Shown: positions 29,426-38,309, counted from the stretch's first letter. The stretch: 64,000 bases of DNA from Solibacillus merdavium (GCF_014836935.1 NZ_JACSPW010000009.1:62001-126000), one strand, 5' to 3'. Translations and numbers: made by a program. The notes: generated from the sequence alone by a model not told the origin.

Positions 29426-30169
29426 ATGCCAATTCTCGATACAAAACTGTTATTTGAAAAAAATGATCAGCGTGAACAACTTGCCTATCACTCTGTACAG
29501 TCCATCTTTCCTCAGCAGTCACCCGAGGCTGTTCAATATGAGCTGTTACAACAAGGATTGCTTCAAAATGGTGAATTGCCCTTAACATTAGATGTTTGGC
29601 AAATCACTGAGAGGTTGCTTGAACAACTTATGCAGGCATGGGATGGACCGGATGTGCCCATCGCTATTTTGCCTATTAAAAATGGCTTTGTAAAAAATGG
29701 CGTCGCCTATCCATTCGGTATTTGTTTATTTATTTCATCACGGGTCACGATAAAGGAACTGCATGCCCTATTTGCCCATGAGTATCATCATATTTGTAGG
29801 CGACGCTTCATTACGGAACCTCCCACATTGCTTGATTCGGTAATTCTGGAAGGTTTAGCGGAGCATGCAGTTGAAAGTTTATTTGGAGAGTACGCTATAA
29901 GTTCATGGACGAAGCGGTACTCTATGGCAGAAGCAATTAGCTACTGGAACTCCTACTTTACCCCTGCACTGCATATACGGGGATTACATGAACATAGAGC
30001 TTATTTGTTTGGAGATATGACTTTAAATTTACCGCCTTGGGTTGGCTATTGTATAGGTTATAGAATTGTGGAAGCCTTTCAAAAAAACAAGGGATTTCAC
30101 GATATAAATCAACTACTAACATTACCCTCTGAATACCTAATAGCTGGGGCTGAATTTAAAAAGAAGTAA
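29426..30169 (+). CDS. DUF2268 putative Zn-dependent protease (YjaZ-like)
   Basis: 247 residues from the ATG at 29426 (GGGAGG six bases upstream); upstream in-frame codons overlap the divergent gene and are rejected. The HEXXH metal motif is HEYHH (about residue 120) and a downstream glutamate lies in LEGLAEHAVE (about 150), the layout of DUF2268 proteases. No signal peptide. The substrate is unknown. Confidence 0.8.
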   Translation: MPILDTKLLFEKNDQREQLAYHSVQSIFPQQSPEAVQYELLQQGLLQNGELPLTLDVWQITERLLEQLMQAWDGPDVPIAILPIKNGFVKNGVAYPFGICLFISSRVTIKELHALFAHEYHHICRRRFITEPPTLLDSVILEGLAEHAVESLFGEYAISSWTKRYSMAEAISYWNSYFTPALHIRGLHEHRAYLFGDMTLNLPPWVGYCIGYRIVEAFQKNKGFHDINQLLTLPSEYLIAGAEFKKK

Positions 30170-30194
30170 CCGACTAAAATTAATCGGTTACTTC
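30164..30194 (+). terminator. Bidirectional intrinsic terminator
   Basis: GTAACCGA / TCGGTTAC around a ten-base loop between convergent genes, with T-rich runs on both sides (better on the minus strand). Confidence 0.75.
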
Positions 30195-30198
30195 ATTG

Positions 30199-30840
30199 CT
30201 ATTTTTGTACAACTGGCTCTGGATAATCAAAACCTTTTGTATCTACTTCTACAGTTTTCATTTTTTGATCTTCTATAGGTTTATCGCTACCATCCCGCTC
30301 GACTGCAACGATTTTATCGATAACTTCCATTCCTTCAATAACCTCACCGAATGAAGCATAATCGCCATCTAAATGGGATGCTGGCTCTACCATGATAAAA
30401 AACTGGGAACCTGCTGAATCCGGCTGGTTTGTTCGCGCCATTGATAAAACACCACGGTCATGAGTCAGTGTATTTTCAAAGCCATTTGATGAAAATTCCC
30501 CTTTAATTGAATAGTCGGGACCTCCCATACCTGTTCCGTCTGGGTCTCCACCTTGTACCATAAATCCTGGAATAACACGGTGAAAAATTAACCCATCATA
30601 AAAGCCGTTCTCTACTAGAGAAATAAAGTTGGCCACTGTATTTGGGGCAACTTTCGGCTCTAATTCAATGACGATTTTTTCGTCATTTTCCATCGTAATC
30701 GTCACGATCGGATTTTCTGTTATAGCAGCTGTGTAGTCTTCCGCGCTTCCTTGCTCGGTATTATCTGTTGTTTCAGTACCACAAGCAGTTAAAACCAACA
30801 TTATACTAGCCATAAAAAGCATCCAATAAAACTTCTTCAT
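30199..30840 (-). CDS. Cyclophilin-type peptidyl-prolyl isomerase lipoprotein
   Basis: 213 residues from the ATG at 30840 (GAGGAG upstream). Lipoprotein signal MKKFYWMLFMASIMLVLTAC (lipobox LTAC, cysteine 20), a short acidic linker, then a cyclophilin domain: IVTITMENDEKIVIELEP, FHRVIPGFMVQGGDP, and QFFIMVEPASHLDGDYASFGEV with the Phe and the Leu/Trp-type pocket residues. An extracytoplasmic folding factor for secreted proteins, anchored at the outer face of the membrane. Confidence 0.92.
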   Translation of the reverse strand: MKKFYWMLFMASIMLVLTACGTETTDNTEQGSAEDYTAAITENPIVTITMENDEKIVIELEPKVAPNTVANFISLVENGFYDGLIFHRVIPGFMVQGGDPDGTGMGGPDYSIKGEFSSNGFENTLTHDRGVLSMARTNQPDSAGSQFFIMVEPASHLDGDYASFGEVIEGMEVIDKIVAVERDGSDKPIEDQKMKTVEVDTKGFDYPEPVVQK

Positions 30841-30927
30841 TAAAAACTCACTCCTCTTCCAATATAATTCCATCATACTATGGAAGCGTGATAAAGAGCA
30901 CTGAATCTTATAGAGTTTTTATATAAA

Positions 30928-30965
30928 AATCACCTAATCATTGCTATAGCAATGATTAGGTGATT
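30928..30965 (-). terminator. Intrinsic terminator after the alcohol dehydrogenase gene
   Basis: Perfect 17-bp arms AATCACCTAATCATTGC with its complement and a four-base loop, followed by TTTTTATAT on the minus strand. Confidence 0.85.
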
Positions 30966-30986
30966 CATAAATTATAAAGCTATTTA

Positions 30987-32126
30987 TTACGGTTTTAATA
31001 TAAACTTAATGCTTTGATCTTCATGATCGTGGAACTTTTTATAGGCATCACTTGCTTCAGATAATGGCACTTTATGCGTGATAATCTCTGTTGGATCAAT
31101 CTTTCCTTCAGCAACCATTTCATACAGCATTGGACTATAGTGTATTGCTGGTGCTTGACCCATTTTCACTGTTACATTGCGTTCAAATATATTGCCTAAT
31201 GGGAACATGTTGTACTTTGAACCATATACACCTGTCAGCTGAATTGTACCAAACTTTCGAACAGCTTTTATACCCACATCAATCGCACTTAGTGTCCCAC
31301 CTTGCAATTTCAGTTTTTGCTGTGCCTTCTCTACCAACGACATTTTACCGTCCATTCCTACACAGTCTATTACCACATCTGCTCCTCCATGTGTTATTTC
31401 ATGAAGGTGATTACCAACATCATCAAAATCATCAAAGTTAAATATTTCAACATTATTTGTTCGTTTTGCATGGTCTAGACGATATGAAAGAGGATCTACT
31501 ACTAACACTCGTTTAGCACCTTTCATCCAGGCAAACTTTTGCACCATTAAACCAATTGGTCCTGAACCTAATACAATGACTGTATCGCCCTTTTTCACTC
31601 CTGAATGCTCTACACTCCAATAGGCAGTAGGCAATACATCCGATATAAATAGGAGTGCCTCATCCTCTAACTCACAGTTATCTGGTACTTTAAATGGTAT
31701 GAAGTTCCCGTATGGTACACGCAGGTATTCCGCCTGTCCACCTGGGAAATTGCCGTAACGCTCTGTATATCCAAAATAGGCACCGGAGTCAATAGCCGGA
31801 TTTTCATTGGCATTGTCACATTGGCTTTCCAACTGATTTTGGCAGTAGAAGCATTCGCCGCAAGCAACATTAAAAGGAATAACGACTCGATCTCCTTTTT
31901 TAACTTTCGTCACATCAGGTCCGACTTCTTCCACGATTCCCATAGGTTCATGTCCAATAACAAAATCCTCTCGTGCCGGAACAGCGCCGCGATAAATATG
32001 GAGATCTGACCCGCAAATTGCCGTTGAGGTAATACGTACAATAATGTCATCTGGCTTTTCAATTTTTGCATCCGGAACTTCTTTTACTTCTACTTTTTTG
32101 GCACCTTGATATGTTACTGCTTTCAA
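30987..32126 (-). CDS. Zinc-dependent alcohol dehydrogenase, formaldehyde-dehydrogenase-like
   Basis: 379 residues, medium-chain dehydrogenase. Catalytic-zinc ligands in TAICGSDLHIY (cysteine about 38) and VIGHEPMGIV (about 58); structural-zinc cysteines in CGECFYCQNQLESQC (about 89-104). Rossmann motif VIVLGSGPIGLMV (about 180). The GAYFGYTERYGNFPGGQAEYLRVP segment is typical of the glutathione-independent formaldehyde dehydrogenase subgroup. Substrate uncertain. Monocistronic. Confidence 0.88.
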   Translation of the reverse strand: MKAVTYQGAKKVEVKEVPDAKIEKPDDIIVRITSTAICGSDLHIYRGAVPAREDFVIGHEPMGIVEEVGPDVTKVKKGDRVVIPFNVACGECFYCQNQLESQCDNANENPAIDSGAYFGYTERYGNFPGGQAEYLRVPYGNFIPFKVPDNCELEDEALLFISDVLPTAYWSVEHSGVKKGDTVIVLGSGPIGLMVQKFAWMKGAKRVLVVDPLSYRLDHAKRTNNVEIFNFDDFDDVGNHLHEITHGGADVVIDCVGMDGKMSLVEKAQQKLKLQGGTLSAIDVGIKAVRKFGTIQLTGVYGSKYNMFPLGNIFERNVTVKMGQAPAIHYSPMLYEMVAEGKIDPTEIITHKVPLSEASDAYKKFHDHEDQSIKFILKP

Positions 32127-32221
32127 AAAGATCCCTCCTGCTGGATAAAGTATTAGAATTAAACTTCAACAAAGTCATTCTGTAAGTTATTTACCCTGAT
32201 GTAAAAAAATTATACATAAAA

Positions 32222-32254
32222 ATAAAAATACACTAATTCAAAAGAGAATTAGTG
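32222..32254 (-). terminator. Intrinsic terminator after the PKS operon
   Basis: Minus-strand arms CACTAATTC / GAATTAGTG, loop of six, then TATTTTTATTTTT. Confidence 0.8.
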
Positions 32255-32284
32255 CTTGATTGTTAGCGCTTTTTAAATTTAGGT

Positions 32285-32800
32285 TTAACGACTACCATAG
32301 TCTGTTACTTCTTTTAAAGCTTTTTCCTCTAATGGAATACGAATGGAGAGAATGATTAAATTTAAAATAGTAAAACAGATTGCTGTAAAATACGCTTGAA
32401 ACATGAGTGGTATTACAGCAATTTCTAGGCAGACAACTAGGTAATTGGGATGTCGAATATAGGAATAGGGTCCTTTAACAACAACGTTTGCTCCTGGTAA
32501 TATTATAATTTTTGTATTCCAAAATGGTCCTAGAGAAGCTAAACACCATACTCTTAGTAGTTGTAATAACAAAAAGATGAACAATAAAATATAATGTGGT
32601 GTAAGTTGTCCATTAAAGTATATTACCTCTACAATAAGGCTTATGAAGAAACTCACATGGAGTAAAATCATGAATGGATAATGGGAAGCACCAACCTCAT
32701 ATGCCCCCTTCGCCAGCATCGACTTTTCATTTCTTTTGGCTATAAGCAGTTCTACTAATCTTTGTATAATAATAAAAGCTAGTACTAAATAAAAAAACAG
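32285..32800 (-). CDS. ypbQ: Isoprenylcysteine methyltransferase-like protein (BpsB/YpbQ), probable CTG start
   Basis: 171 residues if translated from the CTG at 32800-32798, seven bases after GGAGG and one base after the type III PKS stop. The frame between 32800 and the first ATG (32719) reads LFFYLVLAFIIIQRLVELLI and then AKRNEKS, which is the expected N-terminus of YpbQ (168 residues in B. subtilis); starting at 32719 would remove the first membrane span. There is no ATG, GTG or TTG with a ribosome site in that stretch. Four membrane spans and RHPNYLVVCLEI as SAM/prenyl site. In B. subtilis the homologue O-methylates alkylpyrones made by BcsA/BpsA. Confidence 0.85.
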   Translation of the reverse strand: MFFYLVLAFIIIQRLVELLIAKRNEKSMLAKGAYEVGASHYPFMILLHVSFFISLIVEVIYFNGQLTPHYILLFIFLLLQLLRVWCLASLGPFWNTKIIILPGANVVVKGPYSYIRHPNYLVVCLEIAVIPLMFQAYFTAICFTILNLIILSIRIPLEEKALKEVTDYGSR

Positions 32801-32801
32801 T

Positions 32802-33884
32802 TTACTCCCTCCATTCTAATAAAACTACTTCTCCACTAAAGCCAGGACCTAAAGCTACTAAGAGACCAAGTGTGTTTTGCTTATTTTTCTTTAGCATATA
32901 TTCCTCTAACACATAAAGTACCGTTGGTGATGACATGTTTCCATTTGCCTGTAATATTTCACGTGAAACATTTGTATGCTCTGATGTGAGCTGAAGTGCT
33001 TCTTCATATGCTTGTAACACTTTTTTCCCACCAGGATGTGCAACAAAATTAACTATTTGCTCGGGTAAAACATCATGATTATTTAAAAACTCATGAATAA
33101 ACGGACCAAGCCATTTTGAAATAATAACGGGTATGTTTTTGGAAAATACTACATGCAATCCACTATTTTTTACATCCCACCCCATTACATCTTCAGAATC
33201 CGGCATCCATTTGGAGCCTCGTCCAATAATATGAGGGACTGCTATATCCTGTCCAAACTCCACATTGTCCCCACATACGAGAGCACATGCAGCACCATCT
33301 GCAAATAACGATGCTCCTACTAAATTACTTTTTGAATAGTCTTCTTTTTGGAATGTGAGACTGCATAGTTCCACACATACGACGAGCACTTTGGCATTTG
33401 GATAAGCTTTGCAATAATCAAATGCTCTACTAATACCCGATGCCCCACCAGCACAACCTAAACCCCATATCGGAATTCGAACAAGTTGATTGGAAAATGG
33501 GAGGATATTCATTACCCGCGCCTCTATGCTAGGCGTAGAAATGCCTGTACTACTAATAAAGAATATGGCATCGATATCTTCAGTAGAGATATCCTCTTTT
33601 AAAAACGCCCGATTTGTTAAACATTTCTTAATTACTTCCACACTATATTCTGTAGCTAATTGAATATAAAGCTCATTACGTTCTTCAAAAGTATGTTCTT
33701 CTCGATACCAATCAGGTGGAACACAGAAATTACGCGTCTTTATTTCACCATTTTCAAAAACCTTCAATAATCGATCTAGTCTTGAAATCTTATGTTGAAA
33801 AAGCTCTTTCGTTAGTTGCTCAATATTAGATTGAGCTAAAGTGAATGGCGGTTTATATGAACTAACTGAAGCGATTTTTGGAAT
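32802..33884 (-). CDS. bcsA: Type III polyketide synthase (BcsA/BpsA), probable ATT start
   Basis: 360 residues if translated from the ATT at 33884-33882, eight bases after AAGGAG; B. subtilis BcsA has 365. The 39 codons between this ATT and the first canonical start (TTG at 33767) are open and read as the family N-terminus (IPKIASVSSYKPPFTLAQS). Catalytic cysteine in IWGLGCAGGASG (about 157), histidine in NFVAHPGGKK (about 285), asparagine in ANGNMSSPT (about 318). Makes triketide and tetraketide alkylpyrones from fatty acyl-CoA. Operon with the methyltransferase gene downstream. The unusual start is the odd feature. Confidence 0.88.
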   Translation of the reverse strand: MPKIASVSSYKPPFTLAQSNIEQLTKELFQHKISRLDRLLKVFENGEIKTRNFCVPPDWYREEHTFEERNELYIQLATEYSVEVIKKCLTNRAFLKEDISTEDIDAIFFISSTGISTPSIEARVMNILPFSNQLVRIPIWGLGCAGGASGISRAFDYCKAYPNAKVLVVCVELCSLTFQKEDYSKSNLVGASLFADGAACALVCGDNVEFGQDIAVPHIIGRGSKWMPDSEDVMGWDVKNSGLHVVFSKNIPVIISKWLGPFIHEFLNNHDVLPEQIVNFVAHPGGKKVLQAYEEALQLTSEHTNVSREILQANGNMSSPTVLYVLEEYMLKKNKQNTLGLLVALGPGFSGEVVLLEWRE

Positions 33885-33973
33885 AATAATTTCTCCTTAT
33901 ATGAGTTATTTTCTTTCAATGTATTTATAAAGTGAAAAAAATATACAAAATATGGTGGAATTTATAAAACTGA

Positions 33974-34012
33974 AAAATAATAGCACTATCCTTAATTTGG
34001 ACGGTGCTATTA
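33974..34012 (-). terminator. Intrinsic terminator after the cotD-like gene
   Basis: Minus-strand arms AATAGCACCGTCC / GGATAGTGCTATT (one mismatch) followed by ATTTTT. Confidence 0.75.
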
Positions 34013-34072
34013 TATATTTTTTTCAATAAGCATTAAATGTCTATACGACATTTACTCTTGAAGCAGGTTTTA

Positions 34073-34408
34073 TTACCAACCTCTGCGTTTTGAACAACCA
34101 CAGCCACCCGGTCTAAATGGCGTTCCACACATAGTATGAGTTTCATAGCATTCATTTCTTACGGATTCCGTATGTGGGAAATAATGCTGATTATGAATAT
34201 GCTGTTGGTTAACCGTTGTTAAATGGGACGGATGAACATGTGGTACCACCATATTCGATACATTTCTTTGAACATATTGTCTTGTAGGTGACATTTGTGG
34301 TGACCCAAATTGAGTTGGAGCTGTTTGAACCGGTAATTGCTGCCCATAATTTTGGAACCCTTGAACTCTTTCTTCATCAAATGATTCAAACCAGTTTCTA
34401 TTAACCAA
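34073..34408 (-). CDS. Spore coat protein, CotD-like
   Basis: 111 residues, TTG start at 34408 with GGAGG seven bases upstream. The central VVPHVHPSHLTTVNQQHIHNQH region (quoted in two parts: VVPHVHPSHLTTVN, QQHIHNQHYFP) matches CotD-type inner-coat proteins; the C-terminus is Cys/Gly/Arg rich (GGCGCSKRRGW). Many histidines and glutamines and no membrane segment. Probably expressed in the mother cell late in sporulation, as for B. subtilis cotD; I did not locate a SigK promoter. Confidence 0.75.
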   Translation of the reverse strand: MVNRNWFESFDEERVQGFQNYGQQLPVQTAPTQFGSPQMSPTRQYVQRNVSNMVVPHVHPSHLTTVNQQHIHNQHYFPHTESVRNECYETHTMCGTPFRPGGCGCSKRRGW

Positions 34409-34572
34409 TTATATCCTCCTTCCATATTGTTGATGTTTCTTTACTAACGTATGAAAGGATTCCACTCGTACCTATTTAATTGCCTATAGTTCAAAATAAT
34501 TTTTTAATATAGAAGAACTACAAAACAATCCTAAATGGGTTTTTATAATAAAATAATTGTTTACTAACAAAC

Positions 34573-35316
34573 TTATTTAATCTTCTGAGTTACTGGGTCG
34601 TAAATTTTAGTCCATACTTCCTTAACACCCGCCGCTGCATGTTCAGTAGCAAAATGGATGTGCTGTGATTCTGGCAGCTTTAAAATGGCGTCACAGGCAT
34701 TTCCAACTGCAATGGCTGGATAGCCAAGTTTGAATAAACTGAGGTCATTTTCGGAGTCACCAGCTACAACAACTTTTCCTTTATATTGACACTTATTAAG
34801 TATATATGTGAGGGCAGCCCCTTTATTAATATCAGCAGGAAGGACATCAACATCTTTGTCACTACTAAACACAATGTCCACTGCCAAATTAAGCTGTTGG
34901 ACAGATTTTTTAAGTATTTGAACTTGCTTACTTTCTGCGAAATAAGCAAGGCGCCAAGGTGTAACTATAGGCTGTTGGGCAATTCCAATGGAAGCGGCTA
35001 TTGTTTTAACCTGTTCAAAATCATTTTGCTTAATATTGCTTGCCCAATCCTCGTCAAGCTCATATGTTGGACCAATATAAATAGAAGCCCCGACATCACA
35101 TATTAAAATATCTGGCTTTGGCAGTTGTTCACGTTCAATTAAATCCAACGCGGACTGCTTATATCTTCCTGTAATATATATAAGAGATGTATTTTCCAGT
35201 GCTAACGTTTCCCACAGCTCTTTGTGGGATACTTTTTCACTAACAATTGTATTATCTAAATCTGTAGCTAAAATATGAGGTTTAAGGTAAGGATACGTAG
35301 GCATTTTTGCGTTCAT
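34573..35316 (-). CDS. HAD-IIB phosphatase, sucrose-phosphate phosphatase-like
   Basis: 247 residues, ATG at 35316 with AAAGGAG six bases upstream, so it overlaps the glycosyltransferase gene by 35 bases. HAD motif I ILATDLDNTIVS (about 15-26) with both aspartates, motif II YITGR (about 47), and motif III-IV KVVVAGDSENDLSLF (about 195). The sequence resembles sucrose-6-phosphate phosphatases. With the upstream SPS-like gene it could complete a two-step synthesis of sucrose or a related disaccharide osmolyte; this is inference. Confidence 0.75.
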   Translation of the reverse strand: MNAKMPTYPYLKPHILATDLDNTIVSEKVSHKELWETLALENTSLIYITGRYKQSALDLIEREQLPKPDILICDVGASIYIGPTYELDEDWASNIKQNDFEQVKTIAASIGIAQQPIVTPWRLAYFAESKQVQILKKSVQQLNLAVDIVFSSDKDVDVLPADINKGAALTYILNKCQYKGKVVVAGDSENDLSLFKLGYPAIAVGNACDAILKLPESQHIHFATEHAAAGVKEVWTKIYDPVTQKIK

Positions 35317-36493
35317 ACAGCTCCTTTACTTTGCGGGTAATAAGCGTCCAGTTAAATTCTCGTTTTGCATACTCCTTAGCATCTCGACGCATTTTTAATA
35401 TCTGTTGAGAATTCTTTAAGAAATAGACCATGCTTTCACTTAACTTTTGCATATTGGCTTTTGGTATATGGAAGCCTGTTACTCCTGATTTAACAACGTC
35501 TTTCAGTCCACCCACATGTGTCGCAATTACAGGACAGCCACATGCCTGAGCTTCTGCTGCTACCATACCAAAAGATTCATAGTGTGACGGCATAATCGTA
35601 ACTAATGCACCTCCATAAAGGCTTTTTAACTGTTTCTCGGTTTTTGGTCCAAGGAATAACACACGATCTTCCATTCCCTTTATTGCTTCTTTTAACTTTT
35701 CGTCTTTTGGACTGAAATTCTTCAAATCAACCGATTCTGGACTGCCACCTGCAATAAGCAGCTTCACATTATCTGGTATATCGTTTTTCTTTAACATATG
35801 TCTGTATGCATTTAAAAGATCAAAAATTCCTTTTGATGTTTCAAGACGCCCTGCATAAAAATAATATGGAAATGTAAATTGTTGCGTATCTTCTGATGCC
35901 GCTAAATAAACCGGTGATACTCCAACCGGCACGACAGATACTTCGCTTACATGTTTTGTGAAAACTTCAATTTGTTTTTTCTCGTTCGGAGTTGTGGCGA
36001 GGACAACATCGGCTTTTTGCATAATTATCTTTTCAAAATGCTTGCGCTTTTGATCATTAAAACCTGTACCTTGCTCTTTTGCAATTGCAAGTGAGTGATT
36101 TGTGTGGCACCAGTAGAAAGAATATTCTTTTTGAAGATAATATGCGAGCACACCGGACAACCAGTAATGAGTATGAACAACGTCATAGCTACTTATATCT
36201 AATGTCTCTGTCATTTCTTCATAAATGCTAGGGAGTAAGGCAAACATCTGTTGCTTATCCACGAAGCCCTTTTGGCCTCCAGCAAATCTGTACACTTTAC
36301 TACGCTCACCTAACTGCTCAACAGCCGGCTTTTGTTCATTGCTCCAATGAGTAACAATATCTACACTGTACCCAAGCTCGTCAAGCTGCAATGCTAAATG
36401 TTTCACATAATTATTCTGTCCGCCTGCCTGTTTACTTCCAAGCGGAATTAAAGGATCGCCATGATCAGAAATAAATAGTATTTTTTGCTTCAA
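35282..36493 (-). CDS. GT4 glycosyltransferase, sucrose-phosphate-synthase-like
   Basis: 403 residues from the TTG at 36493 (AAAGGATG eight bases upstream). GT-B fold: N-terminal GSKQAGGQNNYVKHLALQL (about 20-38), as in sucrose synthases and sucrose-phosphate synthases, acceptor-side THYWLSG (about 110), and C-terminal donor site PSHYESFGMVAAEAQACG with the E-x7-E pair (about 300-318). It is followed by a phosphatase gene, the classical SPS/SPP arrangement. Bacillales seldom carry sucrose synthesis, so the acceptor could be another sugar or glycerate derivative. Confidence 0.75.
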   Translation of the reverse strand: MKQKILFISDHGDPLIPLGSKQAGGQNNYVKHLALQLDELGYSVDIVTHWSNEQKPAVEQLGERSKVYRFAGGQKGFVDKQQMFALLPSIYEEMTETLDISSYDVVHTHYWLSGVLAYYLQKEYSFYWCHTNHSLAIAKEQGTGFNDQKRKHFEKIIMQKADVVLATTPNEKKQIEVFTKHVSEVSVVPVGVSPVYLAASEDTQQFTFPYYFYAGRLETSKGIFDLLNAYRHMLKKNDIPDNVKLLIAGGSPESVDLKNFSPKDEKLKEAIKGMEDRVLFLGPKTEKQLKSLYGGALVTIMPSHYESFGMVAAEAQACGCPVIATHVGGLKDVVKSGVTGFHIPKANMQKLSESMVYFLKNSQQILKMRRDAKEYAKREFNWTLITRKVKELYERKNAYVSLP

Positions 36494-36942
36494 ATGAATC
36501 GCATCCTTTCGTTCTTAAGCAGCAAATCAGAGCTGTAATACTTACTGCTGTCTTGCTGTTATTCAATGAAATGACGGTTATTTTTCATAAGAATACTGTT
36601 TTTAGCTAAGCTAGTTTGTAATTTCTTTAAGCTTCGCTTGATTCCTACTTTTGTACAAAAGTTTCCTAACTCTATCTAGCAAGTACACTAATAGATTATG
36701 GTTTTTACCTTTTAAACATCTTTTCCATAACTAAAAAAGCGCTCCTCTACTAATTAGGAACATTTGTAAGAAATTTAGAGTCGCTTATTCTATTCCCTAA
36801 ATGACATATCATTAAACTAAATATTCAAACAAAAATGTTAAAAACCTAAATATTAACTTAAAATTCTTTTCTCAATAGGTTAAAAAGAACTAATTATTAT
36901 AGTGACTATTATTTTTGGGTGGAGAATAAAGTTTTTGAATTC
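36494..36942. other. Long 5' region of the SPS-like operon with SigB-like promoter
   Basis: 450 bases without a clear gene. Minus strand carries GTTTAA, 14-base spacer, GGGAAT at 36817-36792, an exact fit to the SigB-type consensus, about 300 bases before the SPS start. A 25-codon frame from a GTG near 36694 on the minus strand is too weak to call. Confidence 0.45.
36792..36817 (-). promoter_or_regulatory. SigB-type promoter candidate
   Basis: GTTTAA-N14-GGGAAT on the minus strand, matching GTTTAA-N12-15-GGGWAW. Consistent with a general-stress osmolyte operon downstream. Confidence 0.45.
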
Positions 36943-36980
36943 AAAAAAGCTATTCTGAGCATTTCGCCTACAGAATAGCC
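36943..36980 (-). terminator. Intrinsic terminator after ohr
   Basis: Minus-strand stem GCTATTCTG / CAGAATAGC and TTTTTT. Confidence 0.8.
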
Positions 36981-36987
36981 AATTAAT

Positions 36988-37410
36988 TCAAATAATCTCA
37001 AGTGTTACCTCTATATTCTTTCTTGTTGCTTTTGAATAAGGACATACTTCATGTGCTTTATGCACAAGCTCTTCTAATTTTTCGCGCTCAATGCCAGTCC
37101 CCTTTACCTGTAAAACAACACCAAGCTTAAAACCTTGATCCTGCTCGTCCTTTAACAGACTGACATTAGCTGTCACTTCAGAGGTAAATTTAATACGGGC
37201 TTTACTTGCAGTTGATTGGAGAGCACTATCAAAACAAGCGGCATATCCAGCAGCAAATAATTGTTCAGGGTTTGTTGCATTTTCAATCTTCTTCGCACGG
37301 GGTGTGCCTGGCATTGCAGTATCGAATTGAACCACCCCATCATCTGATTGTACTTTACCTTCACGACCTCCTGAAGCAGTAGCAATAGCAGTAAATAATT
37401 TTTCAGACAT
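36988..37410 (-). CDS. ohrA: Organic hydroperoxide resistance protein, OsmC/Ohr family
   Basis: 140 residues from the ATG at 37410. The two redox cysteines are in AAGYAACFDSAL (about 61) and HEVCPYSKATR (about 125), and an arginine lies in the TPRAKKIENATNPEQL loop. Reduces organic peroxides using lipoylated partners. No OhrR-type repressor gene is adjacent, unlike the B. subtilis ohrA-ohrR locus. Single gene with its own terminator. Confidence 0.93.
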   Translation of the reverse strand: MSEKLFTAIATASGGREGKVQSDDGVVQFDTAMPGTPRAKKIENATNPEQLFAAGYAACFDSALQSTASKARIKFTSEVTANVSLLKDEQDQGFKLGVVLQVKGTGIEREKLEELVHKAHEVCPYSKATRKNIEVTLEII

Positions 37411-37644
37411 TAACACTTCAACACCTCTCAATATTGGTTACAACCTATCTCTACCCTCTTTTTCCTTTTTAATGCATTTATTATTTTTTTATTTAAGTAT
37501 TATTGAATATGCTGCAAATATTAAAAAATAGAGTGAAATACATAAGGAGCTACAGGGCGAGATAATTAAAAAGAGTAATGACTTAGTTTTGAATACATAA
37601 GGAGGGGTATCAACATAGTATTTAGTGGGGAGGGATAGTAAATT

Positions 37645-38229
37645 ATGTTTGGAATATCTGACCTCATTTCACTGATTATTTCTGCGTTTATTATATTACC
37701 TGCTGTTGTATTTCTTCGGGAAATGGGCTATATAATTATAAGTTGGCTATTTGGTGTACGCGAGCCAAGAATAACAATCGGGTCTGGACCAAGAATTATT
37801 AAACTTGGGATGGTCGATATTCGTAAATACTATCATGTGTATAGCTGGTTTTCGTATGATGAGTTAAAATATGAAAATAAGTTTGCCTATATTTGTATGT
37901 ATTCAGGGCCTATTTTAATCAATCTCTTCTTTGGTCTTACAATCAATTTTTTAATCGCCAATGGATGGGCTGAAGAATACAAAACATTTTGGGATCGGTT
38001 TGTTTTTTATGCTTTTTATTATGTACTATTCGATGCAGTCCCAATGATTACGTTCAACGGAAAGCCCAATAATGGAATGATTATTTATCAAATGATTCGG
38101 TATGGGAAACGTATTGATTCAGCTAAAGAGCCCTTCCTCCCAGCGACTTCAGATGTGGAGAAAGAATATCAAGAGTACATGAAGGAATCTGAGGAAATTA
38201 AAAAACAACATAAAGAAGAAAAACCATAA
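37645..38229 (+). CDS. M50-like membrane protein lacking the HEXXH motif
   Basis: 194 residues, ATG at 37645 with GGGAGGG upstream. Four hydrophobic segments. The first (PAVVFLREMGYIIISW) has the shape of an M50 site-2-protease first helix, but where the metal motif HELGH is expected it has REMGY. The later FDAVPM replaces the LDGxP motif of that family. Next to the first helix, ITIGSGPRI and the C-terminal charged tail are ordinary. Function unknown; a non-catalytic paralogue is the simplest reading. Confidence 0.6.
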   Translation: MFGISDLISLIISAFIILPAVVFLREMGYIIISWLFGVREPRITIGSGPRIIKLGMVDIRKYYHVYSWFSYDELKYENKFAYICMYSGPILINLFFGLTINFLIANGWAEEYKTFWDRFVFYAFYYVLFDAVPMITFNGKPNNGMIIYQMIRYGKRIDSAKEPFLPATSDVEKEYQEYMKESEEIKKQHKEEKP

Positions 38230-38309
38230 CTAAACTAATAATAGATGTTATATAAACTAGGTCCATGCAGGCCGTTTGTTATAAATTTTAAATAATCTAT
38301 AGGAAAAAT

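Noticed and set aside
36600-36720. 25-codon minus-strand frame starting with GTG upstream of the SPS-like gene
   Set aside because: Basic and plausible in composition but with no ribosome site and no upstream start; not called.
37520-37610. Two copies of AATACATAAGGAG before the M50-like gene
   Set aside because: Short, AT-rich direct repeat with ribosome-site-like ends; too little to claim a functional element.
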